Of a DNA stretch of 64,000 nt, positions 26,566 through 35,769 are shown piece by piece. Each line of letters starts with the position of its first letter. Position 1 is the first letter of the stretch. Source of the DNA: Candidatus Poseidoniaceae archaeon. GTDB lineage: Archaea > Thermoplasmatota > Poseidoniia > Poseidoniales > Poseidoniaceae. The position numbers and the translations under genes are program-made. Under the pieces are notes generated by a model. It saw only the letters and a list, made by a program, of their open reading frames with translations, was not told the origin of the DNA and ran no database searches. The stretch covers positions 51,839-115,838 of the forward strand of contig CASIAW010000008.1 of assembly GCA_949372875.1 (NCBI GenBank). The letters run 5' to 3'.

Positions 26566-27657
26566 TCAGCGCATGTCCTTGTGACGAGTCCATCGGCCTG
26601 TTTGTTTGTTGAAATACAGTCCAGCCTTCTTCATCCACTTGTTGAATTTCGTAGCACCAGCGCCAGTTCGGAGAATGAAGTCTTCTCGGTCTTCTTGAGC
26701 TTGGATGTAATCCTTTGCTGCAAGCGTTTGGTCAATCCAGTCATTGATGTCCATGAGCCCACCAGTGAGGCCACCTTCTTCGACCGCTTTGACCATTTCA
26801 TCAGCAGTAGCACCGGTGACTTCCAAATCTTTGCGGATGAGTTCGTTGACGCTTGAGAGGTCCATCGATGCCGGTTTTGGCGGTACCGGGTTACGGGGTC
26901 GCTTGTCTTCTTCTATGGTGATTCGAGTGCCGTTGGACAACCGCTCTTCAACCAAGTCGGAGAGAACGGGTGTGAAACTTGTTTCACATTCCCAGCAAAT
27001 GAATGCCCAGTCTTCCGGGCGGTCTTTGTCCCGAGATTGCCGAGGGTCCATTTCATCGCCACATATTGGGCATGCATGGAAGATGAGCCCAGGGACGTGG
27101 TTTCGACGGAAATCAACAATGTCTTGGGGAGTTCCTTCAAGTTCTAACATTTCATGGTCTCGAGCAGCCTCAAGACCTCGAGTTTCGAGTTGATCTCGAA
27201 TCTTGACCTTTTGGTCGTCCTTCCCTTCATCGTGAAGATTGTTTTCGAGTTTAACAATCAGTTCAACTGTTTTACCGAGGCGATTCATGATGAGCTTTTT
27301 AGCTCGGAATGATTCGACCTTTGCAATTTTGAGTCGCTCCTTTTGTTCAGCAAGTTCAGTGAGTACATCTTTTTGCTTACGTTGAAACTTAATCTCTTCG
27401 ATTTTCGATTCCTGCTTCTTTTCAGGAGCGAGAACCTTTGAGAGATAACGTTCTTTCCCGTGACTCTGAGGCCCGGCAGTGATAATTGAGATGACACCAT
27501 CAGCGATATCTGGCTTCAAGCCGTAGTTTTCAATCAGCATGTCCTTGTCGATTTTCTTCAAATCGCCAATTTTTAGGCCAGAATCGGCCAACTGCTGAGC
27601 AGTAGTTTCGTCGATACCACGACGTAATAAAGCAAGATATGTGTCCTTCTTGGCCAT
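26566..27657 (-). CDS. HhH-like and zinc-ribbon protein of unknown function
   Basis: 363 aa. Residues ~1-65 resemble helix-hairpin-helix units (RRGIDETTAQQLADSGLKI and ENYGLKPDIADGVI). A highly charged coiled-coil-like region follows (~75-150). A zinc ribbon, CPICGDEM with FICWECETSF (~195-225), comes next, then a linker and a C-terminal helical domain ending WMKKAGLYFNKQTGRWTRHK. The combination points to a nucleic-acid-binding protein. It lies just downstream of ksgA in the informational cluster, consistent with a role in RNA or DNA metabolism, but the exact task is unknown. Confidence 0.7.
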   Translation of the reverse strand: MAKKDTYLALLRRGIDETTAQQLADSGLKIGDLKKIDKDMLIENYGLKPDIADGVISIITAGPQSHGKERYLSKVLAPEKKQESKIEEIKFQRKQKDVLTELAEQKERLKIAKVESFRAKKLIMNRLGKTVELIVKLENNLHDEGKDDQKVKIRDQLETRGLEAARDHEMLELEGTPQDIVDFRRNHVPGLIFHACPICGDEMDPRQSRDKDRPEDWAFICWECETSFTPVLSDLVEERLSNGTRITIEEDKRPRNPVPPKPASMDLSSVNELIRKDLEVTGATADEMVKAVEEGGLTGGLMDINDWIDQTLAAKDYIQAQEDREDFILRTGAGATKFNKWMKKAGLYFNKQTGRWTRHKDMR

Positions 27658-27754
27658 AGCATCCCCTCCGACGAGTCTAGGCGAGGAGACCCTCCTAAGA
27701 AAAGGCTCTCCTCACTCGGTGTAGGATAATATCTGTATTTGACCCCTTATCAAC

Positions 27755-28630
27755 TTAGGATTCAGATACGAACTCGCTGAATGAGCAGCACAACTCAATC
27801 CAATCATCGAGTTCGAGTTCATCAGGGCGCAAGTCCATGCGTTTATCTTCTATGTGGGCAGCAAAGACCTGCTTCCATCTTCCTGCATGCCACCCCTTGA
27901 CTCGGCTCAAACGCCGGGGTACATTTTTGAGAGTTGAACGCAATTTTTTTCTACGTTGGTCAAAAGCGAGGTGAATCATTTGTCGAACCAATCGCACATC
28001 GCACGGCCATTCCTCTCCATGAGGTTCCATTGAGATGTAGCAGGAATTGACTTTCGGCATTGGACTGAAATTATGCGGAGGAATCTTCTCTTCGATTTCA
28101 CTGTCCCAATCCAGACCTACTGTCATTCCAAGTGAACCGACATCGCTTTCGTACTCCATCACTAAGCGTTCCGCGAATTCTTCCTGAACCAGCAAGACGA
28201 CCTTTTGTAGTTCATCGGTTCTTGGATTTCGCAGATAGCGAGTGAGTTCATCGACCAGCGGTGAAGAGATTTGATAGGGGATATTTGCAACGACCTTCGT
28301 TAACGAGTCAGGCCATGCTAGTTTCAGTGCATCTCCTTCAAGAACGGTAAATTGTCCAGCCTCTTGTTCTGGCCCAAATGCTTCATTCAAATGTATGACA
28401 GCAATGGGGTCAATCTCTATTGCAGTCACTTGACACCCGGTGGCTAACAAGGCCTCGGTGAGCACGCCAGGGCCAGGGCCGATTTCGAGAACATGGTCCT
28501 CTTTCGAGACCTCGCCTAATTCAACAGCACGAGAAATTAATTCATCATTCACGAGGAAATGTTGCCCTAAGGATTTGTCAAATGGCAGCTTATCGCGTAA
28601 ACTGTCAATCAGCCAACGGGCGCCTCTCAT
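27755..28630 (-). CDS. ksgA: 16S rRNA dimethyladenosine transferase RsmA/KsgA
   Basis: 291 aa. The SAM-binding motif is VLEIGPGPGVLTEALL (~45-60), preceded by the substrate motif SLGQHFLVND, and the catalytic motif is VANIPYQISSPLV (~122-134). It dimethylates the two adjacent adenosines in the 3'-terminal hairpin of 16S rRNA as a late step of small-subunit assembly. Its start overlaps the DUF655 stop (ATGA), part of the conserved archaeal eL21-rpoF-DUF655-ksgA cluster. Confidence 0.95.
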   Translation of the reverse strand: MRGARWLIDSLRDKLPFDKSLGQHFLVNDELISRAVELGEVSKEDHVLEIGPGPGVLTEALLATGCQVTAIEIDPIAVIHLNEAFGPEQEAGQFTVLEGDALKLAWPDSLTKVVANIPYQISSPLVDELTRYLRNPRTDELQKVVLLVQEEFAERLVMEYESDVGSLGMTVGLDWDSEIEEKIPPHNFSPMPKVNSCYISMEPHGEEWPCDVRLVRQMIHLAFDQRRKKLRSTLKNVPRRLSRVKGWHAGRWKQVFAAHIEDKRMDLRPDELELDDWIELCCSFSEFVSES

Positions 28631-29406
28631 GCCTTCACCGGCAAGAGCAGGTCAAGCAATCGTGGTTGGATATTTCGGTCTTCCAACTCAGCCAAGAACC
28701 GTTTTGCGAGTAATTCACCAGCATCGATCTTGCATGTTTCATTGAGCGATGCGAGCGATTCGAATCCAGTTGAACCACGAGCATCAACCATCTGCATGGC
28801 TTTCTTGTTTCCAACACCTTGGAGTAATTCAAAGGCATGTTGCTTGAGCGACATGTTTCCTGCCACATTAAAGAACGCAGCAATGAAATGCTTCTCGTTC
28901 TCTTCAATAAAGATTTGAACAACAAGAGGAAGATCAGCTTTGACATGGTTTGGCAAGCGCCCAATATTGGTCATACCGAGTACATTTTCGATATCAGCCC
29001 GTTTTGAAACATCAGTTCCGATGTAGACGCGTGCAGTTGTTAGAAGTTGGTCTACACCTGCTTTGGGTTGCAATCGGCATAACAACAATTTCCCTTCAGT
29101 TACGGCAACGACCACATTATTGGCGAGGTCATGGTCGATGACTCTGGCCCACTCTTCATCCATGAGTGGTGATTTTTGCTGAGTTCGTGGTGAACGGTTG
29201 TTCTGCCGGCTACCTTGACGGTTGTTGTTACTCCGGCGGTTATCATTTCGACGTGGAGGAGTATTCCGAGGCGCTGGGGCCTTCTTTGGGGCGATTTCCC
29301 GCCGCCCTTCAGCAGGTCTCGACCAGCCTGTAGAATCGCTTGTAGCCGGGTTCTTTTTCTTTCCAGCATCAATCTTAATGTTACGGTCACGTCGTGCACC
29401 GGTCAT
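28627..29406 (-). CDS. DUF655 protein (HhH-containing, RNA-metabolism cluster)
   Basis: 259 aa. The first ~85 residues are a disordered, Arg/Asn/Pro-rich extension (RRNDNRRSNNNRQGSRQNNR) likely to bind RNA. The conserved DUF655 part follows (~90-259) with YIGTDVSKRADIENVLGM and a helix-hairpin-helix stretch, LLQGVGNKKAMQMVDARG. It is almost always found between rpoF and ksgA in archaea, as here, which suggests a role in transcription or ribosome maturation. The low-complexity extension is longer than usual. Confidence 0.88.
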   Translation of the reverse strand: MTGARRDRNIKIDAGKKKNPATSDSTGWSRPAEGRREIAPKKAPAPRNTPPRRNDNRRSNNNRQGSRQNNRSPRTQQKSPLMDEEWARVIDHDLANNVVVAVTEGKLLLCRLQPKAGVDQLLTTARVYIGTDVSKRADIENVLGMTNIGRLPNHVKADLPLVVQIFIEENEKHFIAAFFNVAGNMSLKQHAFELLQGVGNKKAMQMVDARGSTGFESLASLNETCKIDAGELLAKRFLAELEDRNIQPRLLDLLLPVKA

Positions 29407-29432
29407 GTCAAATCACCTCGAGGGGGGGAGTC

Positions 29433-29795
29433 TCATTCGAAGCCAATATGCTGTCGAACGATTTCCAAAACAGTTGTAATCTCATCATCGCTGATACTCA
29501 TTCTGCTGGAAGCAAGAACGGCTTTCACGTCATTTGAATACATTGGCATTAGTTCGGCCAACTTTGCAGCCAAATGAGGAACTGTTGAGAGAGTTTCTAC
29601 TTCAGAAAGAGCATCTTTCAATGATTGGAATACTTCCGGGTCGGTCTTGTATCCATTACGAGCATCGCTTGCAGCCCATTCAGCGTGTTGAAGGGCAGCC
29701 TTTTGCTCATAGGTGAGGTTCTTGCGTCGCTTTTCAGCATCTAACAACAAGGTTCGAACAGTAGCAAAGTCTACGAAACGTTCTTCTTCAGTCAT
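29433..29795 (-). CDS. rpoF: DNA-directed RNA polymerase subunit F (Rpo4)
   Basis: 120 aa. Rpo4 pairs with Rpo7 (RpoE) to make the polymerase stalk. The sequence shows the conserved N-terminal VRTLLLDAEKRRKNLTYEQK and the C-terminal HRDC-like DDEITTVLEIVRQHI. Gene order confirms the call: it follows eL21 and precedes DUF655 in the standard archaeal cluster. ATG at 29795. Confidence 0.93.
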   Translation of the reverse strand: MTEEERFVDFATVRTLLLDAEKRRKNLTYEQKAALQHAEWAASDARNGYKTDPEVFQSLKDALSEVETLSTVPHLAAKLAELMPMYSNDVKAVLASSRMSISDDEITTVLEIVRQHIGFE

Positions 29796-29804
29796 AGTAA
29801 TTCC

Positions 29805-30095
29805 TCATTCAAGTGGTCGAAGGTGCTCTGGTCGAGCAATGACCGTTTTTGCCATGTTACCGTCTTTGACAGCAACAACCCAAGCAACGCCTTGTCGCTT
29901 TTCGATGAATCCAGTTCGGCCGTGGAAACGGCGATGTGGCATACCCATTTGTTGTCCACCGTCTAATACGATAGCAACTCGGTCGCCTTCATGATAGTCA
30001 TGCATGACGCGGCTGATGTTAATACGGCTACGCTCAGATTTACGGCGTCGTAGAATGCTTCGTGTTCCAACTCGCAGTCCCTTGGATCTCTTCAA
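29805..30095 (-). CDS. rpl21e: 50S ribosomal protein eL21 (L21e)
   Basis: 96 aa. Starts at a TTG (30095), giving LKRSKGLRVGTRSILRRR, the usual basic eL21 N-terminus. The core VMHDYHEGDRVAIVLDGGQQ and FHGRTGFIEKRQG (KOW-like barrel) is clear. No ATG exists at the right place, and a strong AGGAGG eight bases upstream decides for TTG. The frame can be extended to 30209, but that part lacks family similarity. It heads the eL21-rpoF-DUF655-ksgA cluster downstream of pus10. Confidence 0.92.
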   Translation of the reverse strand: MKRSKGLRVGTRSILRRRKSERSRINISRVMHDYHEGDRVAIVLDGGQQMGMPHRRFHGRTGFIEKRQGVAWVVAVKDGNMAKTVIARPEHLRPLE

Positions 30096-30103
30096 TTTGG
30101 TCG

Positions 30104-30109
30104 CCTCCT
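30104..30109 (-). promoter_or_regulatory. Shine-Dalgarno site fixing the TTG start of eL21
   Basis: AGGAGG on the minus strand lies eight bases before the TTG at 30095, and no ATG or GTG is near. It is a full match to the 16S 3' end complement and decides the start. Confidence 0.8.
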
Positions 30110-30237
30110 GTTTGCCCGATAGTCCAGATAAACATCTTCCGAGCAGTTTGGCGACCTGCCCTCTCCATATAAGCACCGCGACGGATACAGGAGCCGAAAA
30201 GAAGGCCAAAAAGCATAATCAAGAGATGTTACGGCCC

Positions 30238-31980
30238 TCAATCTGCGTGAATATCGCCAACATCGAGCCACAGAACTTCGCACTTTGCTTTGATGAGTGA
30301 AGACAAACTCGGTTGTGTTCGCCCACCATCTCCGTGGACTGTTTCTTTGACATAGGTGCCAGATTCACAACGGAGGGTAAATTCAACTTCTCGGATACCG
30401 TCATCCATCGTTTCAATAACAGGTTTGGAAGTTTCAAAGACGGTTCTGCGACGGATTAAATCAGCGCGACGATGGGCTACACGTTCAGGAGTTCGCTGGG
30501 CCAATTTCACTCCTGAGAGTTTGGCGATCGTTTCCAGAATCGTTTCGTCCTCAGGCAAATCCATGTAGACCGGCGCTGGAGGTCCAGCAGCTTGGATACG
30601 TTCGATTAACACCGCTTTCGTTCCAGTTGTTGAGAGTTTCAGTTCTTCAGCAACAGCGACGAGTTCAGGCTTCTTCATCGCTTTGAGTGTCGCTTCATCG
30701 GGGCCTTCAGGGACGTCGATGACGGTTGGTAGAGGTTTGACATGGTCGTTCTTTCGATCTCCTCTTCGCTTTCGCTTTGATGATTGTTTCTTGCCCTTGC
30801 CACCTCGCTCTTGGACATCGATATGCGTTAAGTCAACGGGCGCAGTCAATACTTCCAATTCTGCTTCGCTAAGCGGCATTAGACGGAATCGAATCGTGTA
30901 TGATTTTTCAGCAGGTGTATCCTTTACCCGGACAACCTCGCTTCGGTTTGAATCTCTCAAACCAGTAATTTCGATACTACCTCCAGCGGCTTTATTGATG
31001 GTTTTCATTGCTTCAATGACATCGACTGAACGGATTTTTGGTTCTTTCATTTCAATGACGAAAGGTCGCCCTCTACCCATACAGCGGACATCAATATCTT
31101 CCCTTCCCATGCCGTGGAAAGCGTGTTCTTTCGATTCAAAAACCGCGAGTAAAGGGTTGCCGATAAGGTCTTGAACGCTCTTTTTGTATTGCAGCCCAGT
31201 GTGGTCGCATCGTTCACAGCCACGTCCTTTACATGCTCGGCACGGCCATCGAGTTTGCGGGATTCCACGTTCGAGTTTGATGTAGCGGCCATAGAGGTAA
31301 TGGGCCCGAATATCGAGTTCAACGGTCAAGGTCAGCACGTCGATGAGTGCCAGGATTTGAGGCTTGTCATTGACCAGTTTTACCCCTTCTAGTCTCTTGT
31401 TGAGGTGTGTTGCAATTGCGTTGACAAGACCACTTTTTAGGGCGTCTGAGCCTCCAGCTCCGAACCGTTTCCTCATTTCCTCTTCTTCCTCCATTTGGTC
31501 TTTGGGAATACGCGCTCCAAGTTGTAGGCGTGAGAGTTCGTAAGGCTCGAGAGAATCAAAGATGATGTCAGCGAGTAATTCTGATTCTTCGTACAAGTTT
31601 TCACAGAATGGACAGAGTGGCTCTTCTTCTCTGGCATTAGCCAAATGAGAATCTCGCTCAATCACGGTAGCACGAATTTCGACACCAGACTCTGTGATGC
31701 TTTGTTCAAATCGCTTTTTCCCTCCTAAGCGGCCAATACACGGGTCGCAAGTTCCCATGCGAACCAAATGCTTGTGGCCTGCTGGAGAAGGTGCTCGTGG
31801 AATTTCTTCCATGTGAGTGCTGAGTTGGTCTGGCGAATCGAGGGCGAGATCGTCGTCGATTTCTTCTCCGGGTTGTTCGACAGTTTCGCTTTCATCCCAC
31901 AATGAGTAATCGGTTTGTCCGAAACCAGCATTGGCGTATTTCATCCATTCTTCTTCATCATCGTTGTTTTCTGTCGACAT
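30238..31980 (-). CDS. pus10: tRNA pseudouridine(54/55) synthase Pus10 with SAP-motif insertion
   Basis: 580 aa. Pus10 makes pseudouridine at positions 54 and 55 in the T arm of archaeal tRNAs. Visible features: N-terminal zinc Cys pairs (MGTCDPCIG and EPLCPFCENL), the family motif WPCRACKGRGCERCDHTG (~245-262), the catalytic loop GREDIDVRCMGRGRPFVIE with its Asp at ~297, and the C-terminal HRRADLIRRR and CESGTYVKE. Unusually, a basic linker (KGKKQSSKRKRRGDRK) and a SAP-like motif (LKAMKKPELVAVAEELKLST, ~430-463) are inserted before the HRRAD region. An acidic N-terminal extension of ~65 residues is also extra. It is upstream of eL21, as in many archaea. Confidence 0.92.
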   Translation of the reverse strand: MSTENNDDEEEWMKYANAGFGQTDYSLWDESETVEQPGEEIDDDLALDSPDQLSTHMEEIPRAPSPAGHKHLVRMGTCDPCIGRLGGKKRFEQSITESGVEIRATVIERDSHLANAREEEPLCPFCENLYEESELLADIIFDSLEPYELSRLQLGARIPKDQMEEEEEMRKRFGAGGSDALKSGLVNAIATHLNKRLEGVKLVNDKPQILALIDVLTLTVELDIRAHYLYGRYIKLERGIPQTRWPCRACKGRGCERCDHTGLQYKKSVQDLIGNPLLAVFESKEHAFHGMGREDIDVRCMGRGRPFVIEMKEPKIRSVDVIEAMKTINKAAGGSIEITGLRDSNRSEVVRVKDTPAEKSYTIRFRLMPLSEAELEVLTAPVDLTHIDVQERGGKGKKQSSKRKRRGDRKNDHVKPLPTVIDVPEGPDEATLKAMKKPELVAVAEELKLSTTGTKAVLIERIQAAGPPAPVYMDLPEDETILETIAKLSGVKLAQRTPERVAHRRADLIRRRTVFETSKPVIETMDDGIREVEFTLRCESGTYVKETVHGDGGRTQPSLSSLIKAKCEVLWLDVGDIHAD

Positions 31981-32073
31981 TCAATCACCACTTTCTCGGG
32001 GCCAACCCCTAAGACTGCAGTTGAACCGGTTGGGCGCTCATTGAAGAATACACCGGTCAAAAAAGTGGTGTTT

Positions 32074-32550
32074 TCAAAGTTCTCTCAACATCATCGTAAC
32101 TGCTTTTTCATTCTGCTCAAATATGCCAATTTCAGAAAAACCATGACGGATGTGGAAGCGTATTGAACCCGGATTCGGTGGTCTTAGGCTCACTTCCGCA
32201 GTGACCGGGTAGGATTTCTGGTTCGCATAATCGATGACACTTTGATACAGTATCGTTCCAATGCCCCGGTCTCTGTGTTGGTCGTCTACAGCGATTCGGT
32301 CAACGTAAAGAAACGATTCAAAGCGTTGATTGAACCATGCATAGTTGAGGCTACCATATCGGGTCCGAGGCAAGAGGCAGAGAACAAAACCGCGTAAGAC
32401 GTCTTGTTCAAATACGCCGATTGCCAATTCACTGAGCAGAAATAAATCTTCCATTTCCTGATGGGAAACTTGCCCAGTCCCAGGCAAGCCTTGTTCATTG
32501 ATGTGCCAAGCTGCGTCAACATCTTTGGATTGAAGTTGACGTATTTCCAT
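32074..32550 (-). CDS. GNAT-family N-acetyltransferase
   Basis: 158 aa. The acetyl-CoA motif A is VDRIAVDDQHRDRGIGTILY (~78-97), with the R-x-x-G-x-G core, followed by TAEVSLRPPNPGSIRFHIRHGF, typical of motif B. The substrate cannot be told. ATG at 32550 overlaps the TGA of the RND gene by one base (TGATG), so translation is probably coupled. Confidence 0.85.
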   Translation of the reverse strand: MEIRQLQSKDVDAAWHINEQGLPGTGQVSHQEMEDLFLLSELAIGVFEQDVLRGFVLCLLPRTRYGSLNYAWFNQRFESFLYVDRIAVDDQHRDRGIGTILYQSVIDYANQKSYPVTAEVSLRPPNPGSIRFHIRHGFSEIGIFEQNEKAVTMMLREL

Positions 32551-35500
32551 CACGAAGCCTCCGCAGAAGGTCTCCGAGCAACTAATCCTAGTGCGGCAGT
32601 CGTCAACACCAAACTGGCTACCAATGAGAAGGCAATCATCGCTGCGGAAAAGATTCCGAAATTGGTGAATAGGCCCATTGGCGAGAGTGCAATAACGCTA
32701 AATCCAGCAATGTCCGAGGCAGCGCTTCCAATGAGCGCAAGACCACATGCTCCACCGATTCCGATCAATGCTTCTTCATGGCTTTCGCCGGATTCCCGAC
32801 CTTCCCTATACCTCTCAGTGACGTGTATACAGTAGTCAATACCTACGCCCAGCGAAATGGTTGCAATGGTGACTGTGACGATATTGAGTGAAGATCCAGC
32901 CACATACATTAGGCCATACAGCCAAACGACAACCAAGAGAATAGGAACCAATGTTACAGTGGCTTGTTTGAAGGAACGGAAACCGATTGAGAGTGTAATG
33001 AAAACAAACAGGGAACCGAGTCCGAGCGAGGACTGCATCTCACTCTGCATGGTGGTTGAGGCAACAAAGCGAGTCACTGGCCGGCCGGTTGGCATGACCC
33101 ATGTCAATGGTTTTTCTTCACTCTCAGCACCCGCTTCAAGTTGGTCGCCGGTTGAGAGGTTTGTGAAAGGGGAGAGGTCCCTCCATACTTCTTCCATTCC
33201 ACCAGCCATGCCGGGGAAATCTTCGGGTGCAGTCATTCCAAATCGAATTAGCATTCGATCGTATACAGCAGCTTCACCGTTGATGTCGAGCCATGGTTTG
33301 GTTGGATCAAGTTCCACTTCTGGTGCGATATATAGGCCCACTATACTTGGTGGAATGTCAGGGATGGGTCCGATGCCTGGAACGCCGTTAAGCGACAGGA
33401 ATCCAAAGAAGAAAGAGAGGCATTCACGGTCGGTCAAATCCATCAATGGGCCACTACCGGCTGTTGAGCAGTTCATGCCATGCCCTGTTTCATTGACTTG
33501 CCATCCTGCAGCCTCAAACGGTGTTGGGTCCAAGACCAATGAGCCTTGAGCAGCGATGACCATTTCATCCAGTGCTAGAATATCGATTGTTCCATCAGGC
33601 TGCCGGGTGATTTTATCCGGCACACCTTCAGGTAATTCGTCCATATTTTGTCTGAAAGTATCGATTGCAGCAAAGACCTCTGGGTCAAGAACATCACCTT
33701 CAATGAGGAGGTTTGCTGGTTCTCCTTCGTCAGCAAACCGCTGCGAAATTTCATAGACACCAATAGCGAAATCTGAACGCTCATCTAGGAAATCTTCGAC
33801 TGCAAAATCACCTTCGAGTTGGGCCATGCCCCATGCGGCTGGGACTGTAAGTAGGAATGCAATGGTAGCGATTAACGCAGATTTGCGAAATGTTCCTGAG
33901 TTTAGTGCGATACTCTGCAACCACTCCTCAGGGACCAAATGAGTGACTCCAGATTTCTCTTCGATGCTTTTACCACGTTTGACAAGCCATTCATCTACCG
34001 ATAGTCGAATCATTGGCACCCACAAGCCGGTGAGTAAAAACGCAGAGAAGATACCTAATGCTGCTTCGACACCAAATGAACGAAGCACTGCAATATCGCT
34101 GAACAGGTTCGCAGCAAACGCAGCCATTGTCGTTACCGATGTGAGGCATATGGCGCGTCCGACGCGTTGCAACGTAATCTCTGCTGCAGTGTGAGAAGAT
34201 TTTCCTTTCACACGTTCTTCTTTGTAGCGATGCAGCGCGTGCAGAGAGTCATCAATGCCGAGTGCAAGGACGAGAATTGGTAACAGATTCGAGAATTGTG
34301 AGCGGGCTATGATTGAAATTCCAAACCATGAGGTGATGCTGGAGAAGTGACCAATCATCCCTTGCATCCACAGCAGAGCAGTTCCGAGTGCGAACATGAC
34401 GATGACCACGTCAGAGACTCTGCGAAGACTCACATAGAGCAATCCAACAATTGCCACGCCCATGAGAATAACAAGTCCAGCGCTTGCTTGCAATTCACGG
34501 TTCACTTCGACGTTAACGCCTTGTCCGAGGAGTAGCGTGATAGTCGTTCGGTCGTGAGAGCGCAAGTGACCTTCTAAATCCATGTAAGACCATTCAGTAG
34601 AACATCCAGTCCCTTCTTCTTCCATGAGGTCTACACAGTATTCCTCCGTGTATTGTGGAGGGTGAAGAACAAGCGAACCATCGGCAATCCGATATCCACC
34701 AATTTTAATTCCATCATCTGAGAAATCAAGGCTCTTTTCTTGTAGAGCATCTTTCCATATCACTTCCCAGCCCATGTCTCGAAGAATCCCTCGATCTAAT
34801 TGGACTAGAAGCCATGTCGAGGATGCTGACCAGCGACCGTTGGCAACAAAAGCACCTTCCCATGTTCCATCACTGTTGAGTGAGCCGCCAACGGGTCCCG
34901 TCTGTAAAGCATTCATGTCAGCGACAAAGCCTCTGTCCATTGAAAGCCAGCGAAGGAAGTTGTTATCCGAAGCTTCAGCCATACGGGCTGCAGCCAAGTC
35001 AATGTGTTGTTGAGTGACATTTTCATCATCAAATTCGAGACATTCCAATACGCCACAATCGGTCCAATTGGTCGGTGCTTCAGTGACGATTCCAAGCGTT
35101 GTTAGCCCGGGTTGAGTAAGGATAGACGAGCCGTTCATGAAGCCGCGAAAATGGTCCGAGAGCGATATTGCTCCAGGTGCTTGGTTTCCAGTCACGTCGT
35201 TGACCAATGGTTTCATGGCTTTACTCAAGGGGTGTTCTTGAACCAAGTCCACTTTTGAATCTATTTCTTGAAGCAAGGTTAAATTCATAATTCCGGCAGT
35301 CGGTGCATTAATTCCACCCCATTCTTCGCCTGTTTCAAGCATTTCAGTTGCCCTTGGGAGAGCAGAATAGTCGGGTGCACCGTCGCCCATCCGGGGTACA
35401 GGAGTCCAATCCTCAATCGCAGGGACATTATCCGGATTTCGTGCCGAAACTAAAAATCCGAGTATAATTTCCGAGTTCGCAAACTCATCATCAATAATCG

Positions 35501-35582
35501 CTTGAGCCTCTAATTCAGGCGAGTCCATCTCATAGTTTTCCATATCGATGGGCTGCAGAGCAGTGAAGACCCCAGGAATCAT
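32550..35582 (-). CDS. RND-superfamily (MMPL/SSD-type) membrane protein; 5' end disrupted by a probable frameshift
   Basis: The frame gives 1010 aa with two homologous halves, each an extracellular domain followed by about five or six membrane helices; the acidic TM motif IGVDYCIHVTERYREGR (second half) and LGIDDSLHALHRYKEER (first half) are RND hallmarks. The frame is open upstream to 35681 without ATG, GTG or TTG and encodes a good first helix (FAKWLIPHRKRVHITVFLLT). An ATG at 35671 in another frame (MSGSFAS) would join it if one base is missing near 35650, giving about 1040 aa. Such proteins move lipids or small molecules by proton-motive force; the substrate is unknown. Confidence 0.88.
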   Translation of the reverse strand: MIPGVFTALQPIDMENYEMDSPELEAQAIIDDEFANSEIILGFLVSARNPDNVPAIEDWTPVPRMGDGAPDYSALPRATEMLETGEEWGGINAPTAGIMNLTLLQEIDSKVDLVQEHPLSKAMKPLVNDVTGNQAPGAISLSDHFRGFMNGSSILTQPGLTTLGIVTEAPTNWTDCGVLECLEFDDENVTQQHIDLAAARMAEASDNNFLRWLSMDRGFVADMNALQTGPVGGSLNSDGTWEGAFVANGRWSASSTWLLVQLDRGILRDMGWEVIWKDALQEKSLDFSDDGIKIGGYRIADGSLVLHPPQYTEEYCVDLMEEEGTGCSTEWSYMDLEGHLRSHDRTTITLLLGQGVNVEVNRELQASAGLVILMGVAIVGLLYVSLRRVSDVVIVMFALGTALLWMQGMIGHFSSITSWFGISIIARSQFSNLLPILVLALGIDDSLHALHRYKEERVKGKSSHTAAEITLQRVGRAICLTSVTTMAAFAANLFSDIAVLRSFGVEAALGIFSAFLLTGLWVPMIRLSVDEWLVKRGKSIEEKSGVTHLVPEEWLQSIALNSGTFRKSALIATIAFLLTVPAAWGMAQLEGDFAVEDFLDERSDFAIGVYEISQRFADEGEPANLLIEGDVLDPEVFAAIDTFRQNMDELPEGVPDKITRQPDGTIDILALDEMVIAAQGSLVLDPTPFEAAGWQVNETGHGMNCSTAGSGPLMDLTDRECLSFFFGFLSLNGVPGIGPIPDIPPSIVGLYIAPEVELDPTKPWLDINGEAAVYDRMLIRFGMTAPEDFPGMAGGMEEVWRDLSPFTNLSTGDQLEAGAESEEKPLTWVMPTGRPVTRFVASTTMQSEMQSSLGLGSLFVFITLSIGFRSFKQATVTLVPILLVVVWLYGLMYVAGSSLNIVTVTIATISLGVGIDYCIHVTERYREGRESGESHEEALIGIGGACGLALIGSAASDIAGFSVIALSPMGLFTNFGIFSAAMIAFSLVASLVLTTAALGLVARRPSAEAS

Positions 35583-35769
35583 GAGGATGGTGAGGAGGAA
35601 TACGGTGATGTGTACTCTTTTCCGATGAGGTATGAGCCATTTAGCAAACCTGATGCAAATGAGCCACTCATAATCCGCTGGTCAGCACTTCTCCTTTTGA
35701 ACTCATGTTTAGAATCTCCAGCAAGTATCTCATCGTTGCTTTCAAACACCGCCTCGTTATGGAACGGTT

